A DNA stretch of 64,000 nucleotides, taken from contig NZ_PNRF01000010.1 in NCBI RefSeq assembly GCF_002879615.1, positions 1-64,000 on the forward strand, read 5' to 3'. Of the stretch, positions 1-10,323 are shown in pieces. The position numbers were made by a program, and so were the translations under genes. The stretch comes from Billgrantia endophytica. GTDB lineage: Bacteria; Pseudomonadota; Gammaproteobacteria; Pseudomonadales; Halomonadaceae. Positions within the stretch are counted from its first letter, which is position 1, and each line of letters starts with the position of its first letter. The notes under the pieces are model-generated. The model was given only the letters and a program-made list of their open reading frames with translations. It ran no database searches and had not been told where the DNA came from.

Positions 1-264
1 GAGGGCGTGCTGACCATCACCGCCATTCCCACCCCAGAACCCGAACCGACGCCGGACCCCGGGGCGGCCGTCATGCCCCCCGGCTACCTGGCGGCGCTGG
101 GCTCTGCTCATACTCAGGCCCGCACCCAGGCCGAGGAGCAGGACCGAGCGGGTGGCGACATCGACACCCGCCTGCCGGCGGGTGACGAAGAGGGTGAGGC
201 TGGCGGCCTCTACCGGGTCGTCGACGGCGGGCTGCGCCTACCGCCCGACCTACCCACGCTTTGA
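1..264 (+). CDS. C-terminal end of a probable two-partner-secretion exoprotein (TpsA), partial
   Basis: The reading frame is open from the first base and stops with TGA at 262-264, so only the last 87 residues are in the window. The fragment has a proline-rich stretch of repeated P-x-P and acidic residues (PTPEPEPTPDPG), followed by a charged low-complexity tail. It has no recognisable catalytic motif. The main argument for its identity is context: a TpsB-type outer-membrane transporter starts 115 bases downstream on the same strand, and TpsA exoproteins are usually encoded next to their transporter. The conserved TPS secretion domain would lie in the missing N-terminal part, so the assignment is inferred. 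It could instead be an unrelated secreted or repeat protein. Confidence 0.5.
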   Translation, partial: EGVLTITAIPTPEPEPTPDPGAAVMPPGYLAALGSAHTQARTQAEEQDRAGGDIDTRLPAGDEEGEAGGLYRVVDGGLRLPPDLPTL

Positions 265-276
265 CACGATATCGGT

Positions 277-314
277 CCCCCGCCCCATGCCTCGCTTCGG
301 CAGCGGGGCGGGGG
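277..314 (+). terminator. GC-rich stem-loop between the exoprotein and its transporter
   Basis: A perfect 10-base stem, CCCCCGCCCC at 277-286 and GGGGCGGGGG at 305-314, encloses a loop with a smaller TGCC/GGCA stem. No T-run follows, so it is not a textbook intrinsic terminator. It could attenuate transcription between the two genes or protect the 3' end of the upstream message. Confidence 0.4.
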
Positions 315-379
315 ATTGACCTCGTCTTCCCATCAACCACCTGTCTTTTCATCAACCCCGTCTTCCCAGGAGTATCACG

Positions 380-2044
380 ATGCGCTTTCACCTTTCCCGG
401 ATGGCCACGGCCATGGCGCTATCCGGCCTGCTGCTGCCGTTGGCCCAGGCCCAGGTCACCCCCGACGCGGGCCAGTCGATTCGCGAGATCGAACAGGCAC
501 CCCTGTCGCTGCCGACGCGCCAGACCCTAGACCTCGAACTGCCCGACGACCCCGCCGGCGAAGCCGAGCCCGGCGGGCCGAGCCTGTGGGTCGAAGGCTT
601 CCGGCTCTCCGGCAACCGGGCCATCGCCGACGACACGCTGCTCGCCCTGCTCGACGACCTGCGCCAGCGCACCCTCGGCCTCGGCGAGGTACGCGGCGCC
701 GCCGAACGGATTTCGCATCACTACCGCGAGCGCGGCTATCCCCTGGCGCGGGCCTACCTGCCCCCCCAGGAGATCGAGGACGGCGTGGTCGAGATCGCCG
801 TGCTCGAAGGCCACTACGGCGAGGTACGCCTCGACAACCGCTCACGCCTGCGCGACGGCGCGCTCGCCACGCCGCTGGCGGCCCTGGCCGCTGGCGACGC
901 GGTACGCGCGAAGACCCTGGAGCGCAGCCTGCTGCTGTTGCAGGACATCCCCGGCGTGGCGGCCCGCGCCACTCTCGCCCCCGGCAGCGAGCCCGGCACC
1001 AGCGACCTGCTGATCGAAGCCGACCCCGGCCCGCTGCTCAGCGGCTCGCTGGAGGCGGACAACCATGGCAACCGCTACACTGGCGAATACCGCCTGGGCG
1101 GCACCCTGCACCTCAACAGCCCGCTGGGCCTGGGCGACCGCCTGAGCCTGCGCGCCCTGGGCTCGGACGAAGACCAGCAATACTACCGCGCCGCCTACCA
1201 ACTGCCCGTCGGCCCCTGGTCGACCCAGCTCGGCGTCGCCTACTCGGACATGGACTACGAGCTGGCCCGCGACTTCAGCGATCTCGACGCCCACGGCAAC
1301 GCCCGCATCGCCAGTGGCTACGCCATCCAGCCGCTGCTGCGCAGCCGCGACCTCAGCCTCTACGCCCAGTTGCAGTACGACGACAAGCGCCTGCGCGACC
1401 GCATCGACCTGTTCGACCAGCGCAGCGACAAACGCTCGCGGGTCGTCACCGCAGCGCTCCACGGCAACAGCCGCGACGACCTGTTCGGCGGTGGTGTCAA
1501 CGCCTTCGGCCTGGCCTGGAGCCACGGCCGGCTGAGTCTCGACGATGCACTGGACGAACTGATCGACCGCCTGACCGCCGACACCCAGGGCCACTTCAAC
1601 ACCCTCTCGCCGAGCCTGGTGCGGCTGCAACGCCTCGATGAGCGCTTCTCCCTGTATGCCCGGCTCCAGGGCCAATGGGCCGACAGCAACCTCGACTCCT
1701 CGGAAAAGTTTGGCCTCGGCGGTGCTCATGGCGTGCGCGCCTACCCGCAGGGCGAAGCGCTGGGCGACCAAGGCTACCTGGCCAATCTCGAACTGCGTTA
1801 CGCGCTGACCCCCGCCTGGCAGCTTTCGAGCTTCCTCGACCATGGCCGGGTACGCCTCGACAAGGACCCCTGGAGCGATGGCGACAACCACCGCAGCCTC
1901 TCCGGCGCGGGGGTCGGCGCCACCTGGGCCGCCCACGGCTGGTACGTCAACGCCGTGGCGGCGTGGAAGCTGGGCAGCGACGAGCCGCGCAGCGACTCGG
2001 ACCGCAGCCCGAGGATATGGGCGCAGGTCGCCAAGACCTTCTGA
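380..2044 (+). CDS. Two-partner secretion outer-membrane transporter (TpsB, ShlB/FhaC/HecB family)
   Basis: This 554-residue protein should form the outer-membrane pore that exports its TpsA partner. Residues 1-24 look like a Sec signal peptide ending LAQA. A POTRA-like region spans about residues 70-145, followed by a second periplasmic segment. From about residue 205 to the end the pattern is that of a beta-barrel, with alternating polar and hydrophobic strands and a C-terminal phenylalanine typical of Bam substrates. The conserved barrel-loop motif appears as VRAYPQGE near residue 452; classical FhaC has VRG(Y/F), and the VRAYP form is known in other family members. The ATG at 380 follows AGGAG. 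It lies just after the probable exoprotein gene and its base composition is strikingly GC-rich. Confidence 0.9.
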   Translation: MRFHLSRMATAMALSGLLLPLAQAQVTPDAGQSIREIEQAPLSLPTRQTLDLELPDDPAGEAEPGGPSLWVEGFRLSGNRAIADDTLLALLDDLRQRTLGLGEVRGAAERISHHYRERGYPLARAYLPPQEIEDGVVEIAVLEGHYGEVRLDNRSRLRDGALATPLAALAAGDAVRAKTLERSLLLLQDIPGVAARATLAPGSEPGTSDLLIEADPGPLLSGSLEADNHGNRYTGEYRLGGTLHLNSPLGLGDRLSLRALGSDEDQQYYRAAYQLPVGPWSTQLGVAYSDMDYELARDFSDLDAHGNARIASGYAIQPLLRSRDLSLYAQLQYDDKRLRDRIDLFDQRSDKRSRVVTAALHGNSRDDLFGGGVNAFGLAWSHGRLSLDDALDELIDRLTADTQGHFNTLSPSLVRLQRLDERFSLYARLQGQWADSNLDSSEKFGLGGAHGVRAYPQGEALGDQGYLANLELRYALTPAWQLSSFLDHGRVRLDKDPWSDGDNHRSLSGAGVGATWAAHGWYVNAVAAWKLGSDEPRSDSDRSPRIWAQVAKTF

Positions 2045-2092
2045 TATCCTGACAAGATAGAGACCCAAGAGAGAGACCAAGGAGAGCCAGAC

Positions 2093-3583
2093 ATGAGCCA
2101 CAAGATGCATGCCGATTGGCAACGGATGGCCGCCAGTCTGACCTTCGAGACCCGTGCCTTCATCGACGACACCTTCGCCGAGGCGGCAAGCGGCGAAACC
2201 TTCGAGGCCATCAACCCCGCAACCGGCGAGCTCCTGGCCCGTGTGGCCAGTTGCGACGCGCCGGATGCCGAGCGCGCGGTACAGTGTGCCCGCGCCGCCT
2301 TCACCCGTGGCGAATGGTCGCGCCTGGCCCCTGGCAAGCGCAAGAAGATCCTGCTCGGGCTCGCCGACCTGATGGAGGCGAACAAGCATGAGCTGGCGCT
2401 GCTCGACACTCTGGACATGGGCAAGCCCGTCTCGAGTTCGCTGGGCGACATGGCCGGTGCCATCGCCTGCATCCGTTATCAGGCGGAGTGTATCGACAAG
2501 CTCTACGGCGAGGTGGCGCCTACCGGTGAAGAGGCCCTGGCGCTGGTGCTGCGTGAGCCTCTCGGTGTGGTGGCCGCCATCGTGCCCTGGAACTTTCCGC
2601 TGATGATGACCGCCTGGAAGATCGCCCCGGCGCTGGCAGCCGGCAACAGCGTGATCCTCAAGCCCTCGGAGAAGTCTCCACTGTCGGCACTGCGCCTGGC
2701 GGCGCTTGCCCGGGAAGCGGGTGTTCCGCGTGGCGTGTTCCAGGTGTTGCCCGGTTTCGGGCACACCGTGGGCAAGGCGCTGGCACTGTCCATGGAGGTC
2801 GACTGCCTGGCCTTTACCGGCTCCACCCAGGTGGGCAAGCAGTTGATGCAGTACGCCGGGCAGTCGAACCTCAAGCGGGTCTACCTGGAGTGCGGTGGCA
2901 AGAGCCCCAATATCGTCTTTGCCGATTGCCGGAACCTGGACAAGGTGGCCCGGCATGCCGCCACCGCGATCTTCCACAACCAGGGCGAGGTCTGCATCGC
3001 CGGCTCCCGCCTGCTGGTGGAGAATTCGATTCGCGAGGCGTTCATCGAGAAGGTGCTGAAGGCCGCCGAGGGCATGCAGCCCGGCGATCCACTGGACCCG
3101 GAGAGTTTCATGGGCGCCATCGTCGATGAAACGCAATATCGGCGTGTGCTCGACTTTATTCGCCAAGGGGTGGAGGAGGGGGCGCAGCTGCGAGCCGGCG
3201 GCCAGTCCCTCGAGGGGCCCGGGTTTTTCATCCCGCCCACGGTATTCGATGGCGTGACCTCGTCGATGGCCATCGGGCGAGAGGAGATCTTCGGCCCGGT
3301 GCTGGCGGTGTTCGGCTTCGACAGTGAAGAGGAGGCGGTCGCCATGGCCAATGACACACCCTACGGGCTTGCCGCGGGGCTGTGGAGCCAGGACATCGAT
3401 CGTATCATGCGCGTCACGCGCAGGCTGCAGTCCGGGCAGGTGTTCGTCAACAACTGGGCCGGTGGCGACCAGACGATGCCCTTCGGCGGAGTCAAGCAGT
3501 CGGGTAACGGCCGCGACAAGTCCCATCACAGTCTCGAGGAGTATTCCGACCTCAAGAGCGTGTGGATTGCCCTGGGCGGCTGA
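2093..3583 (+). CDS. puuC: NAD(P)-dependent aldehyde dehydrogenase, PuuC-like
   Basis: A full-length (496 residues) ALDH-superfamily enzyme that oxidises an aldehyde to the acid in the cytoplasm. The Rossmann-fold signature FTGSTQVG begins near residue 241. The general-base glutamate is Glu266 in LECGGKSPN, and the catalytic cysteine is Cys301 in NQGEVCIAG. The overall sequence resembles gamma-glutamyl-gamma-aminobutyraldehyde dehydrogenase (PuuC) of the putrescine pathway more than betaine aldehyde dehydrogenase, but substrate choice cannot be proved from sequence. The ATG at 2093 has an AGGAG-type site eight bases upstream. No other puu gene is adjacent except the PuuR-like regulator about 1.6 kb downstream, beyond rmuC. 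Confidence 0.85.
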   Translation: MSHKMHADWQRMAASLTFETRAFIDDTFAEAASGETFEAINPATGELLARVASCDAPDAERAVQCARAAFTRGEWSRLAPGKRKKILLGLADLMEANKHELALLDTLDMGKPVSSSLGDMAGAIACIRYQAECIDKLYGEVAPTGEEALALVLREPLGVVAAIVPWNFPLMMTAWKIAPALAAGNSVILKPSEKSPLSALRLAALAREAGVPRGVFQVLPGFGHTVGKALALSMEVDCLAFTGSTQVGKQLMQYAGQSNLKRVYLECGGKSPNIVFADCRNLDKVARHAATAIFHNQGEVCIAGSRLLVENSIREAFIEKVLKAAEGMQPGDPLDPESFMGAIVDETQYRRVLDFIRQGVEEGAQLRAGGQSLEGPGFFIPPTVFDGVTSSMAIGREEIFGPVLAVFGFDSEEEAVAMANDTPYGLAAGLWSQDIDRIMRVTRRLQSGQVFVNNWAGGDQTMPFGGVKQSGNGRDKSHHSLEEYSDLKSVWIALGG

Positions 3584-3638
3584 CCACGAAAAGTGGTGCC
3601 AACTGCAAAGCCGGGGGGGCAGGGGTCGGTATGGCCGG

Positions 3639-3644
3639 TATACT
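3639..3644 (+). promoter_or_regulatory. Candidate -10 element for rmuC
   Basis: TATACT lies 31 bases before the proposed rmuC start, in the 92-base gap after the aldehyde dehydrogenase. No good -35 hexamer is present at 16-18 bases, so this is weak support for a separate rmuC promoter. Confidence 0.3.
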
Positions 3645-3675
3645 GGCCCGGTCTCCCTGCGATGAGCGGTTTCTA

Positions 3676-5040
3676 ATGGATTCGATGGACGCACTCCTGC
3701 ATTCGCCCTGGTTTGCCGCCGTGCTGTCGGCGCTGGCGGCCTTTCTCGTTGCCTTTGGCCTGGCTGGCTGGCTGGCGTCGCGACGTCGAAACGGCGAGCG
3801 GCAGCGCCACGAGACGGCCATTGCCGAGCTCAACGAGCAGCTCGTCATGCGCGACCGACGGCTCGATGCGTTGAACCAGGCGCTGAGCGCAGCGCAACTG
3901 GCCGAAGCGCGTCTCTCCACCATCCTGGAGCAGAAACAGCAGCACTTCGCCGAGCAGGTCACGCTGCTGCGGGAGAACCGTGATCAGCTCAAGCAGGAGT
4001 TCGAGAACCTGGCCAACGAGATACTGGAACGCAAGGGGCGGGCTTTCTCGGAGCTGTCACAGAAGCACATCAGTGGCCTTCTGCAGCCGATGCAGGCCGA
4101 GATGAAGGGCTTTCGCGACAAGGTGGAGTCGATCCATCGCTTCGATACCGAGCAGCGCGCCAGCCTGCGCACCGAACTCAAGCACTTGCAGGGCCTCAAC
4201 CGCGAGATCACCGACCAGGCCGATCGGTTGACCCGGGCACTGCAGGGGCAGAAGAAGGTGCAGGGCAACTGGGGTGAACTGATGCTGGAGAACGTACTGG
4301 AAGGCTCCGGCCTGCGTGCCGGAAAGGACTACCGGCGCGAGGTCAGCTTTACCACCGAGAGTGGCCGCCGTCGGCCCGATGCCATCGTCTATCTGCCCCA
4401 GGGCAAGCATCTGGTCATCGATGCGAAGACATCGCTTTCCGCCTATGTGCGTTACGTCAATGCCGAAGAGGAGCCTGGGCGTGGGCAGGCATTGGCCGAG
4501 CATGCCCGAGCCGTGGGCGACCGGATTACCGAGCTTGCCGACAAGCACTACTACGATCTGCCCGGGCTCAATTCCCCGGAAGTGGTGGTGATGTTCATAC
4601 CGGTGGAGTCCGCCTATGTCGAGGCATTGACGTTCGACGAGGCGCTCTTTCAGCGGGCCATCGAGAACAACGTGCTGGTGGCCACGCCCACGACCCTGTT
4701 GACCAGCCTGAACATCGTGCGTCAACTATGGCGCTTCGAGGACCAGAGCCGCCATAGTGCCGAACTGGCCAGTCGGGCCGAGACGTTCTACAATAAGCTG
4801 CGGCTGTTTCTGGAGAGCATGCAGGAAGTGGGTGGCAAGCTCGACGGGGCCCGCGACAGTTATGACCGCGCCATGGCGCAGCTGGTCAACGGCCGCGGCA
4901 ACCTGATCAAGCAGACCGCCGAATTCCAGGCCTTGGGCGTGGCGGTGAAGAAGGAACTGCCCGCCGAACTCGTCGAGCGGGCGCGCCTTGAGCTGGATAC
5001 GACGCGCACGATGTCAGGCGATGCCGGGCGTGAAGGCTGA
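3676..5040 (+). CDS. rmuC: DNA recombination protein RmuC
   Basis: RmuC limits inversions at short inverted repeats; its exact biochemical activity is still not settled. The 454-residue product has one N-terminal membrane segment (about residues 10-32), then a long coiled coil (about 40-190). The PD-(D/E)xK-like RmuC domain follows, with a motif around Asp249 and Lys251 (VIDAK). I start at the ATG at 3676 because the upstream in-frame extension is low-quality sequence that would put 38 hydrophilic residues before the membrane anchor. A second ATG nine bases later is also possible. It sits alone between puuC and the convergent regulator gene. Confidence 0.9.
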   Translation: MDSMDALLHSPWFAAVLSALAAFLVAFGLAGWLASRRRNGERQRHETAIAELNEQLVMRDRRLDALNQALSAAQLAEARLSTILEQKQQHFAEQVTLLRENRDQLKQEFENLANEILERKGRAFSELSQKHISGLLQPMQAEMKGFRDKVESIHRFDTEQRASLRTELKHLQGLNREITDQADRLTRALQGQKKVQGNWGELMLENVLEGSGLRAGKDYRREVSFTTESGRRRPDAIVYLPQGKHLVIDAKTSLSAYVRYVNAEEEPGRGQALAEHARAVGDRITELADKHYYDLPGLNSPEVVVMFIPVESAYVEALTFDEALFQRAIENNVLVATPTTLLTSLNIVRQLWRFEDQSRHSAELASRAETFYNKLRLFLESMQEVGGKLDGARDSYDRAMAQLVNGRGNLIKQTAEFQALGVAVKKELPAELVERARLELDTTRTMSGDAGREG

Positions 5041-5097
5041 GGGGTAGGCATGTATGGCTTGAATCCAGGAGTCAGGTGTAGGCCCCAACAGCGATTT

Positions 5098-5114
5098 TTC
5101 CCACCCTGTGGGAA
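5098..5114. repeat. Short hairpin between convergent rmuC and regulator genes
   Basis: TTCCCAC-CCT-GTGGGAA is a perfect 7-base stem with a 3-base loop. A run of five T precedes it on the plus strand. Neither strand has a T-run on the downstream side, so intrinsic termination is doubtful. The rest of 5041-5210 shows nothing recognisable. Confidence 0.3.
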
Positions 5115-5210
5115 CGCCCGGTTCGATGCCTCGACTTTGCGTCGCGACTTTCAATTCGTCGATTTATTCAGCGTTTCCCTACTTGAACCAGGCTCTCTAC
5201 AGTAAAAGCA

Positions 5211-5762
5211 TCAAAACGTCCTGGCCGGTGTACAGCAACTGACCAGCCGGCAGGCCTCCCCGCCGGGGTTGCGGAAACGGTGGGGGACGTTGGTGTCGAA
5301 ATAATAGGCTTCACCCGGGCTCAGCATGCGCGTTTCGGCACCGATGGTGATCTCGATTTCCCCTTCCAGCACCACGCCGGCTTCCTCGCCCTGATGGGCG
5401 ATCATTTCCCGGCCGGTATCGGCGCCAGGCGGATAGGTTTCGACCATGAAGGCCAGGGCCCGGCTGGCCCGGTTGGCGCCCACCAGCTTGTAGATGACAT
5501 CACCACTGCCCATGTCCGCCAGTTCGTCCGCGCCATAGAACACCTGGTCGCGGCTCTCCAGGTCCATGGTGAAGAAATCGCCGACGCTGATGGGTATGGC
5601 GTCGAGGATCTTCTTCAATGAGCTGACCGAGGGGCTGACCTTGCTCTGTTCGATCAGGGAGAGACTGGAGTGGGTGACGCCGCAGCGCTTGGCCAGCTCG
5701 CGCTGGGAAATGCCGCGCAGCGTACGCAGGGCGCGTAGACGTGCGCCTACGTCATCCGTCAT
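5211..5762 (-). CDS. puuR: XRE-family regulator with C-terminal cupin domain, PuuR-like
   Basis: The 183-residue protein has a helix-turn-helix domain at about residues 5-60 (RGISQRELAKRCGVTHSSLSLIEQ) and a cupin sensor at about 110-180 (HQGEEAGVVLEGEIEITIG, then PHRFRNPG). Domain order, length and motifs match PuuR, the putrescine-responsive repressor, but related cupin-XRE regulators of other amine and amino-acid pathways look similar. I start at the ATG at 5762, which has GAGGAG six bases upstream; the upstream in-frame ATG adds 11 residues without homology. It reads in the same direction as gatB, 65 bases behind it. The PuuC-like gene nearby is a plausible target, which is inference. Confidence 0.8.
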   Translation of the reverse strand: MTDDVGARLRALRTLRGISQRELAKRCGVTHSSLSLIEQSKVSPSVSSLKKILDAIPISVGDFFTMDLESRDQVFYGADELADMGSGDVIYKLVGANRASRALAFMVETYPPGADTGREMIAHQGEEAGVVLEGEIEITIGAETRMLSPGEAYYFDTNVPHRFRNPGGEACRLVSCCTPARTF

Positions 5763-5788
5763 CCTGATCTCCTCGTGATCCCGCGACA

Positions 5789-5819
5789 GGGGCATGACGC
5801 GCCATCGGCGGCCTGCCCC
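5789..5819 (-). terminator. Stem-loop between gatB and the PuuR-like gene
   Basis: GGGGCA at 5789-5794 pairs with TGCCCC at 5814-5819, with a smaller CGCC/GGCG stem inside. There is no T-run. It may partly separate gatB from the regulator gene that follows it. Confidence 0.3.
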
Positions 5820-5827
5820 CGTCGAAC

Positions 5828-7282
5828 TCAGCAGAGCGCGTCGAGCTTCTCTTTCAGCAGTTGGTTGACCTGCTGTGGGTTGGCCGTACCCCGCGAGGCC
5901 TTCATCACCTGGCCGACGAAGTAGCCGATCATCTTGCCGCGCTTGTCCGGTTCCGCGTCGCGGTACTGGGCCACCTGGCCGGGGCTGTCGGCAATGACCT
6001 GGTCGATCATCGCTTCGATGGCGCCGCTGTCGGTGACCTGCTTGAGCCCCTGGGCCTCGATGATGTCATCGGCCTTGGTGCCTTGTCCGTTCCACAGGGC
6101 CTGGAAGACCTGCTTGGCGGCCTTGCCGTTGATGGTGTCGTCCATCACCCGGGCGACCAGTTCGCCGAGCTGACGGGCAGAGACGGGGCTGTCGGCGATG
6201 GGCAGGCCTTCGCGGTTGAGTGCGCCAGAGAGTTCGCCTTGCACCCAGTTGGCGGCCTGCTTGGCATCGCCGCAGACGTTCTTGGCCTCCTCGAAGAAGT
6301 CGGCCATCTCCCGGGTGGCGGAGAGAACGCTGGCATCGTAGGCCGAGAGGCCCAGTTCGGTTTCGAAGCGAACCCGCTTTTCAGCCGGCAGCTCCGGCAG
6401 GTTGCCGCGCAAATGGTCGAGGTAGGCCTGATCGAGCACCACCGGCAGCAGGTCGGGGCAGGGGAAGTAGCGGTAGTCGTTGGCTTCCTCCTTGGTGCGC
6501 ATGCTGCGGGTTTCGTCACGATCGGGGTCGAACAGGCGGGTTTCCTGCACCACCTTGCCGCCTTCCTCGATCAGTTCGATCTGGCGTTCCATTTCGAAGG
6601 CAATCGCGCGTTCGACGAAGCGGAAGGAGTTGACGTTCTTGATCTCGGCGCGGGTGCCATAGGCTTCCTGGCCCTGGGGGCGCACGGAGACGTTGACGTC
6701 GCAGCGCATCGAACCCTCGGCCATGTTGCCGTCGCTGATGCCAAGATACGTCACGATGGAGTGAATCGCCTTGAGGTAGGCGGCGGCTTCCTTCGCCGAG
6801 CGCAGGTCAGGTTCGGAGACGATCTCCAGCAACGGAGTGCCGGCACGGTTGAGATCGACCCCGGTCATGCCGTGGAAATCCTCATGTAGCGACTTGCCGG
6901 CATCTTCCTCCAGGTGGGCGTGGTGGACCCTGATGCGCTTGGTACTGCCGTCATCCAGGGTGATCTCCACCTCGCCGGCACCGACGATGGGGTGATACAT
7001 CTGGCTGGTCTGGTAGCCTTTGGGCAGGTCGGGATAGAAGTAGTTCTTGCGATCGAACACCGAGACTTCGGGGATCTCGGCGTGGATCGCCAGGCCGAAC
7101 TGTACGGCCATGGCCACGGCGGCTTCGTTGAGTACCGGCAGAACGCCCGGTAGCCCCAGGTCAACGGCGCAGGCCTGTGTGTTGGGCTCGGCGCCAAACG
7201 CCGTGGACGCGCCGGAAAAGATCTTCGAGCGGGTGGCGAGCTGGACGTGGACCTCCAGCCCGATCACGGTTTCCCATTGCAT
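5828..7282 (-). CDS. gatB: Aspartyl/glutamyl-tRNA amidotransferase subunit B
   Basis: GatB (484 residues) binds the misacylated Glu-tRNA(Gln) or Asp-tRNA(Asn), phosphorylates the acyl group and delivers it for amidation by ammonia channelled from GatA. The N-terminus [15 protein letters not shown] is the family signature. The cradle domain runs to about residue 290, and the C-terminal helical and YqeY-like tRNA-binding region fills the rest. The start ATG overlaps the gatA stop by one base (TGATG), indicating translational coupling. Presence of gatCAB implies that this organism makes Gln-tRNA and/or Asn-tRNA by transamidation for at least one of the two amino acids. Confidence 0.97.
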   Translation of the reverse strand: MQWETVIGLEVHVQLATRSKIFSGASTAFGAEPNTQACAVDLGLPGVLPVLNEAAVAMAVQFGLAIHAEIPEVSVFDRKNYFYPDLPKGYQTSQMYHPIVGAGEVEITLDDGSTKRIRVHHAHLEEDAGKSLHEDFHGMTGVDLNRAGTPLLEIVSEPDLRSAKEAAAYLKAIHSIVTYLGISDGNMAEGSMRCDVNVSVRPQGQEAYGTRAEIKNVNSFRFVERAIAFEMERQIELIEEGGKVVQETRLFDPDRDETRSMRTKEEANDYRYFPCPDLLPVVLDQAYLDHLRGNLPELPAEKRVRFETELGLSAYDASVLSATREMADFFEEAKNVCGDAKQAANWVQGELSGALNREGLPIADSPVSARQLGELVARVMDDTINGKAAKQVFQALWNGQGTKADDIIEAQGLKQVTDSGAIEAMIDQVIADSPGQVAQYRDAEPDKRGKMIGYFVGQVMKASRGTANPQQVNQLLKEKLDALC

Positions 7283-8742
7283 CAGGCGTTCTCCTCGGCA
7301 AAGGCGGGACGACGACGGTGCCAGTCGGTGGCCTGCTGGAACTGGTGGGCGACGTTGAGCAGACGGGCTTCGGTGAAGTGGTTGCCGAGGATCTGCAGGC
7401 CTACGGGGCGGCTGCCCACGAAACCGGCCGGCACGCTGATGCCGGGAATGCCCGCCAGGTTGACGGCGATGGTGTAGATGTCCTGCAGGTACATCGAGAC
7501 CGGGTCCTTGTTGGCCCCCAGGTCGAAGGCCGGGGTCGGCGAGGCCGGCCCCATCAGCACGTCGACCTCTTCGAAGGCATCGAGGAAGTCCTGGCGGATC
7601 AGTCGGCGAACCTGCTGGGCCTTCTTGTAGTAGGCGTCGAAGAAACCCTCGGAGAGGGTATGGGTGCCGATCAGGATGCGACGTTTGACCTCGTCGCCGA
7701 AGCCCTCGGCGCGAGAGCGCTTGTAGAGGTCGATGAGGTCGGCCGGGTTCTCGCAGCGGTGGCCGAAACGCACGCCGTCATAGCGCGACAGGTTCGAGGA
7801 GGCCTCGGCCGGGGCGATGACGTAGTAGGCCGGGATGGCGTAATGGGTGTGTGGCAGGCTCACCTCGCGCACGGTTGCGCCCATCGACTCGAAGACCTTG
7901 ATCGCCTCGCGGGTGGCGGTTTCCACTTCGGGGTCGAGGCCGTCACCGAAGTATTCGCTGGGCAGGCCGATCTTGAGGCCATTGAGCGGTGCGGCGAGCT
8001 CTTCGGCGTAGTCGGGCACGCCACGAGCCACGCAGGTCGAATCCCGCGGGTCATGGCCGGCGATGGCGTTGAGCAGCAGGGCGCAGTCTTCGGCGCTCCG
8101 GGCCATGGGGCCGGCCTGGTCGAGGCTCGAGGCGTAGGCGATGATGCCGTAGCGCGAGACGCGCCCATAAGTGGGCTTCAGGCCGGTGATTCCGCAGAAG
8201 GCGGCCGGTTGGCGGATCGAGCCACCGGTATCGGTGCCCATGGCGGCCGGTACCAGGCCGGCGGCGACGGCTGCCGCGCTGCCGCCGGAGGAGCCGCCGG
8301 GCACGGCGCCGAGATCCCAGGGGTTTTTCACTGGGCCGTAAAAGCTGTTCTCGTTGGAGGAGCCCATGGCGAACTCGTCCATGTTGGTCTTGCCCAGGCT
8401 GACGGTGCCGGCGGTGGCGAGCTTCTCGACCACGCTGGCATCGTAGGGCGAGACGAAGGTGTCCAGCATCTTCGAGCCGCAACTGGTCTTCACGCCGCGG
8501 GTGCAGAAGATATCCTTCAGGGCCAGCGGCAGGCCGGTGAGGGGGCCGGCATTGGCGGCCGATCGTGCGGCATCGGCCGCATCCGCCGCGGCGAGTGCCT
8601 GGTCGTAGGTCACGGTGATGAAGCTGTTCAGCTGGCCGTCGAGGCGATCGATGCGACCGAGCAGGTGCTGGGTGAGCTCGCGGCTCGAGCATTCACCGGT
8701 CTCGAGGGCTCGGGCGAGTTCGGCAAGGGTCTTGTCATGCAT
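7282..8742 (-). CDS. gatA: Aspartyl/glutamyl-tRNA amidotransferase subunit A
   Basis: GatA (486 residues) is the amidase-signature subunit that releases ammonia from glutamine. The glycine/serine-rich signature is visible as [14 protein letters not shown] followed by [13 protein letters not shown], and the catalytic Ser-cisSer-Lys triad should lie in this block plus the upstream Lys in LALKD. The start at 8742 is chosen over an in-frame ATG 15 bases upstream, because GGAG lies nine bases before it and GatA proteins normally begin close to this HDKTLAEL segment. It sits between gatC and gatB in the usual C-A-B order. Confidence 0.97.
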   Translation of the reverse strand: MHDKTLAELARALETGECSSRELTQHLLGRIDRLDGQLNSFITVTYDQALAAADAADAARSAANAGPLTGLPLALKDIFCTRGVKTSCGSKMLDTFVSPYDASVVEKLATAGTVSLGKTNMDEFAMGSSNENSFYGPVKNPWDLGAVPGGSSGGSAAAVAAGLVPAAMGTDTGGSIRQPAAFCGITGLKPTYGRVSRYGIIAYASSLDQAGPMARSAEDCALLLNAIAGHDPRDSTCVARGVPDYAEELAAPLNGLKIGLPSEYFGDGLDPEVETATREAIKVFESMGATVREVSLPHTHYAIPAYYVIAPAEASSNLSRYDGVRFGHRCENPADLIDLYKRSRAEGFGDEVKRRILIGTHTLSEGFFDAYYKKAQQVRRLIRQDFLDAFEEVDVLMGPASPTPAFDLGANKDPVSMYLQDIYTIAVNLAGIPGISVPAGFVGSRPVGLQILGNHFTEARLLNVAHQFQQATDWHRRRPAFAEENA

Positions 8743-8792
8743 GCGGCATGGCTCCATGAAGTCGTGCCGTTAACGAAAGAGGGCGCGTGCGG

Positions 8793-9080
8793 TCATTCGA
8801 CGACTCGTGGCACCAGATAGAGTCCGTTCTCCACCGCGGGTGCGCAACGCTGAAACGCTTCACGCTGGTCGGGTTCGGTCACTTCGTCGGCGCGCAGGCG
8901 CTGGGTGGCATCCAGCGGATGGGCCAGGGGTGCGACACCCTCCGTATCGAGGGCCTGGAGCATGTCGACCATCTCGAGAATGCGACCTAGATCGTCGACA
9001 TAGCGGGCGGCTTCGTCGCCGTTCAGGCCAAGACGGGCCAAGTGGGCGGCCCGCTGCACATCTGCGTGTTCAAGCGCCAT
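8793..9080 (-). CDS. gatC: Aspartyl/glutamyl-tRNA amidotransferase subunit C
   Basis: GatC (95 residues) is the small subunit that wraps around GatA and GatB and stabilises the amidotransferase. The N-terminal [12 protein letters not shown] and the [27 protein letters not shown] region match the family pattern. The start at 9080 has GAGG 11 bases upstream; an upstream in-frame start would add 18 residues not expected for GatC. It is the first gene of the gatCAB operon, divergent from mreB. Confidence 0.95.
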   Translation of the reverse strand: MALEHADVQRAAHLARLGLNGDEAARYVDDLGRILEMVDMLQALDTEGVAPLAHPLDATQRLRADEVTEPDQREAFQRCAPAVENGLYLVPRVVE

Positions 9081-10297
<1,217 letters not shown>

Positions 10298-10323
10298 CGT
10301 TCGAATAGTGCGGGGGGCCGACC

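Noticed and set aside
316..1641. A 441-codon plus-strand frame inside the TpsB gene
   Set aside because: The translation is almost all Arg, Pro and Ala, typical of a shifted frame in GC-rich DNA, while the overlapping frame has a signal peptide, POTRA and barrel features.
842..3694. A 950-codon open frame on the minus strand across the TpsB and aldehyde dehydrogenase genes
   Set aside because: It is antisense to two well-supported genes, its translation is low-complexity (Gln, His, Val, Gly rich) with no family motif, and long open shadows are expected at this GC content.
5098..5114. Hairpin after rmuC as an intrinsic terminator
   Set aside because: The only T-run precedes the stem on the plus strand, and the minus-strand reading has an A-run after the stem, so neither direction fits rho-independent termination.
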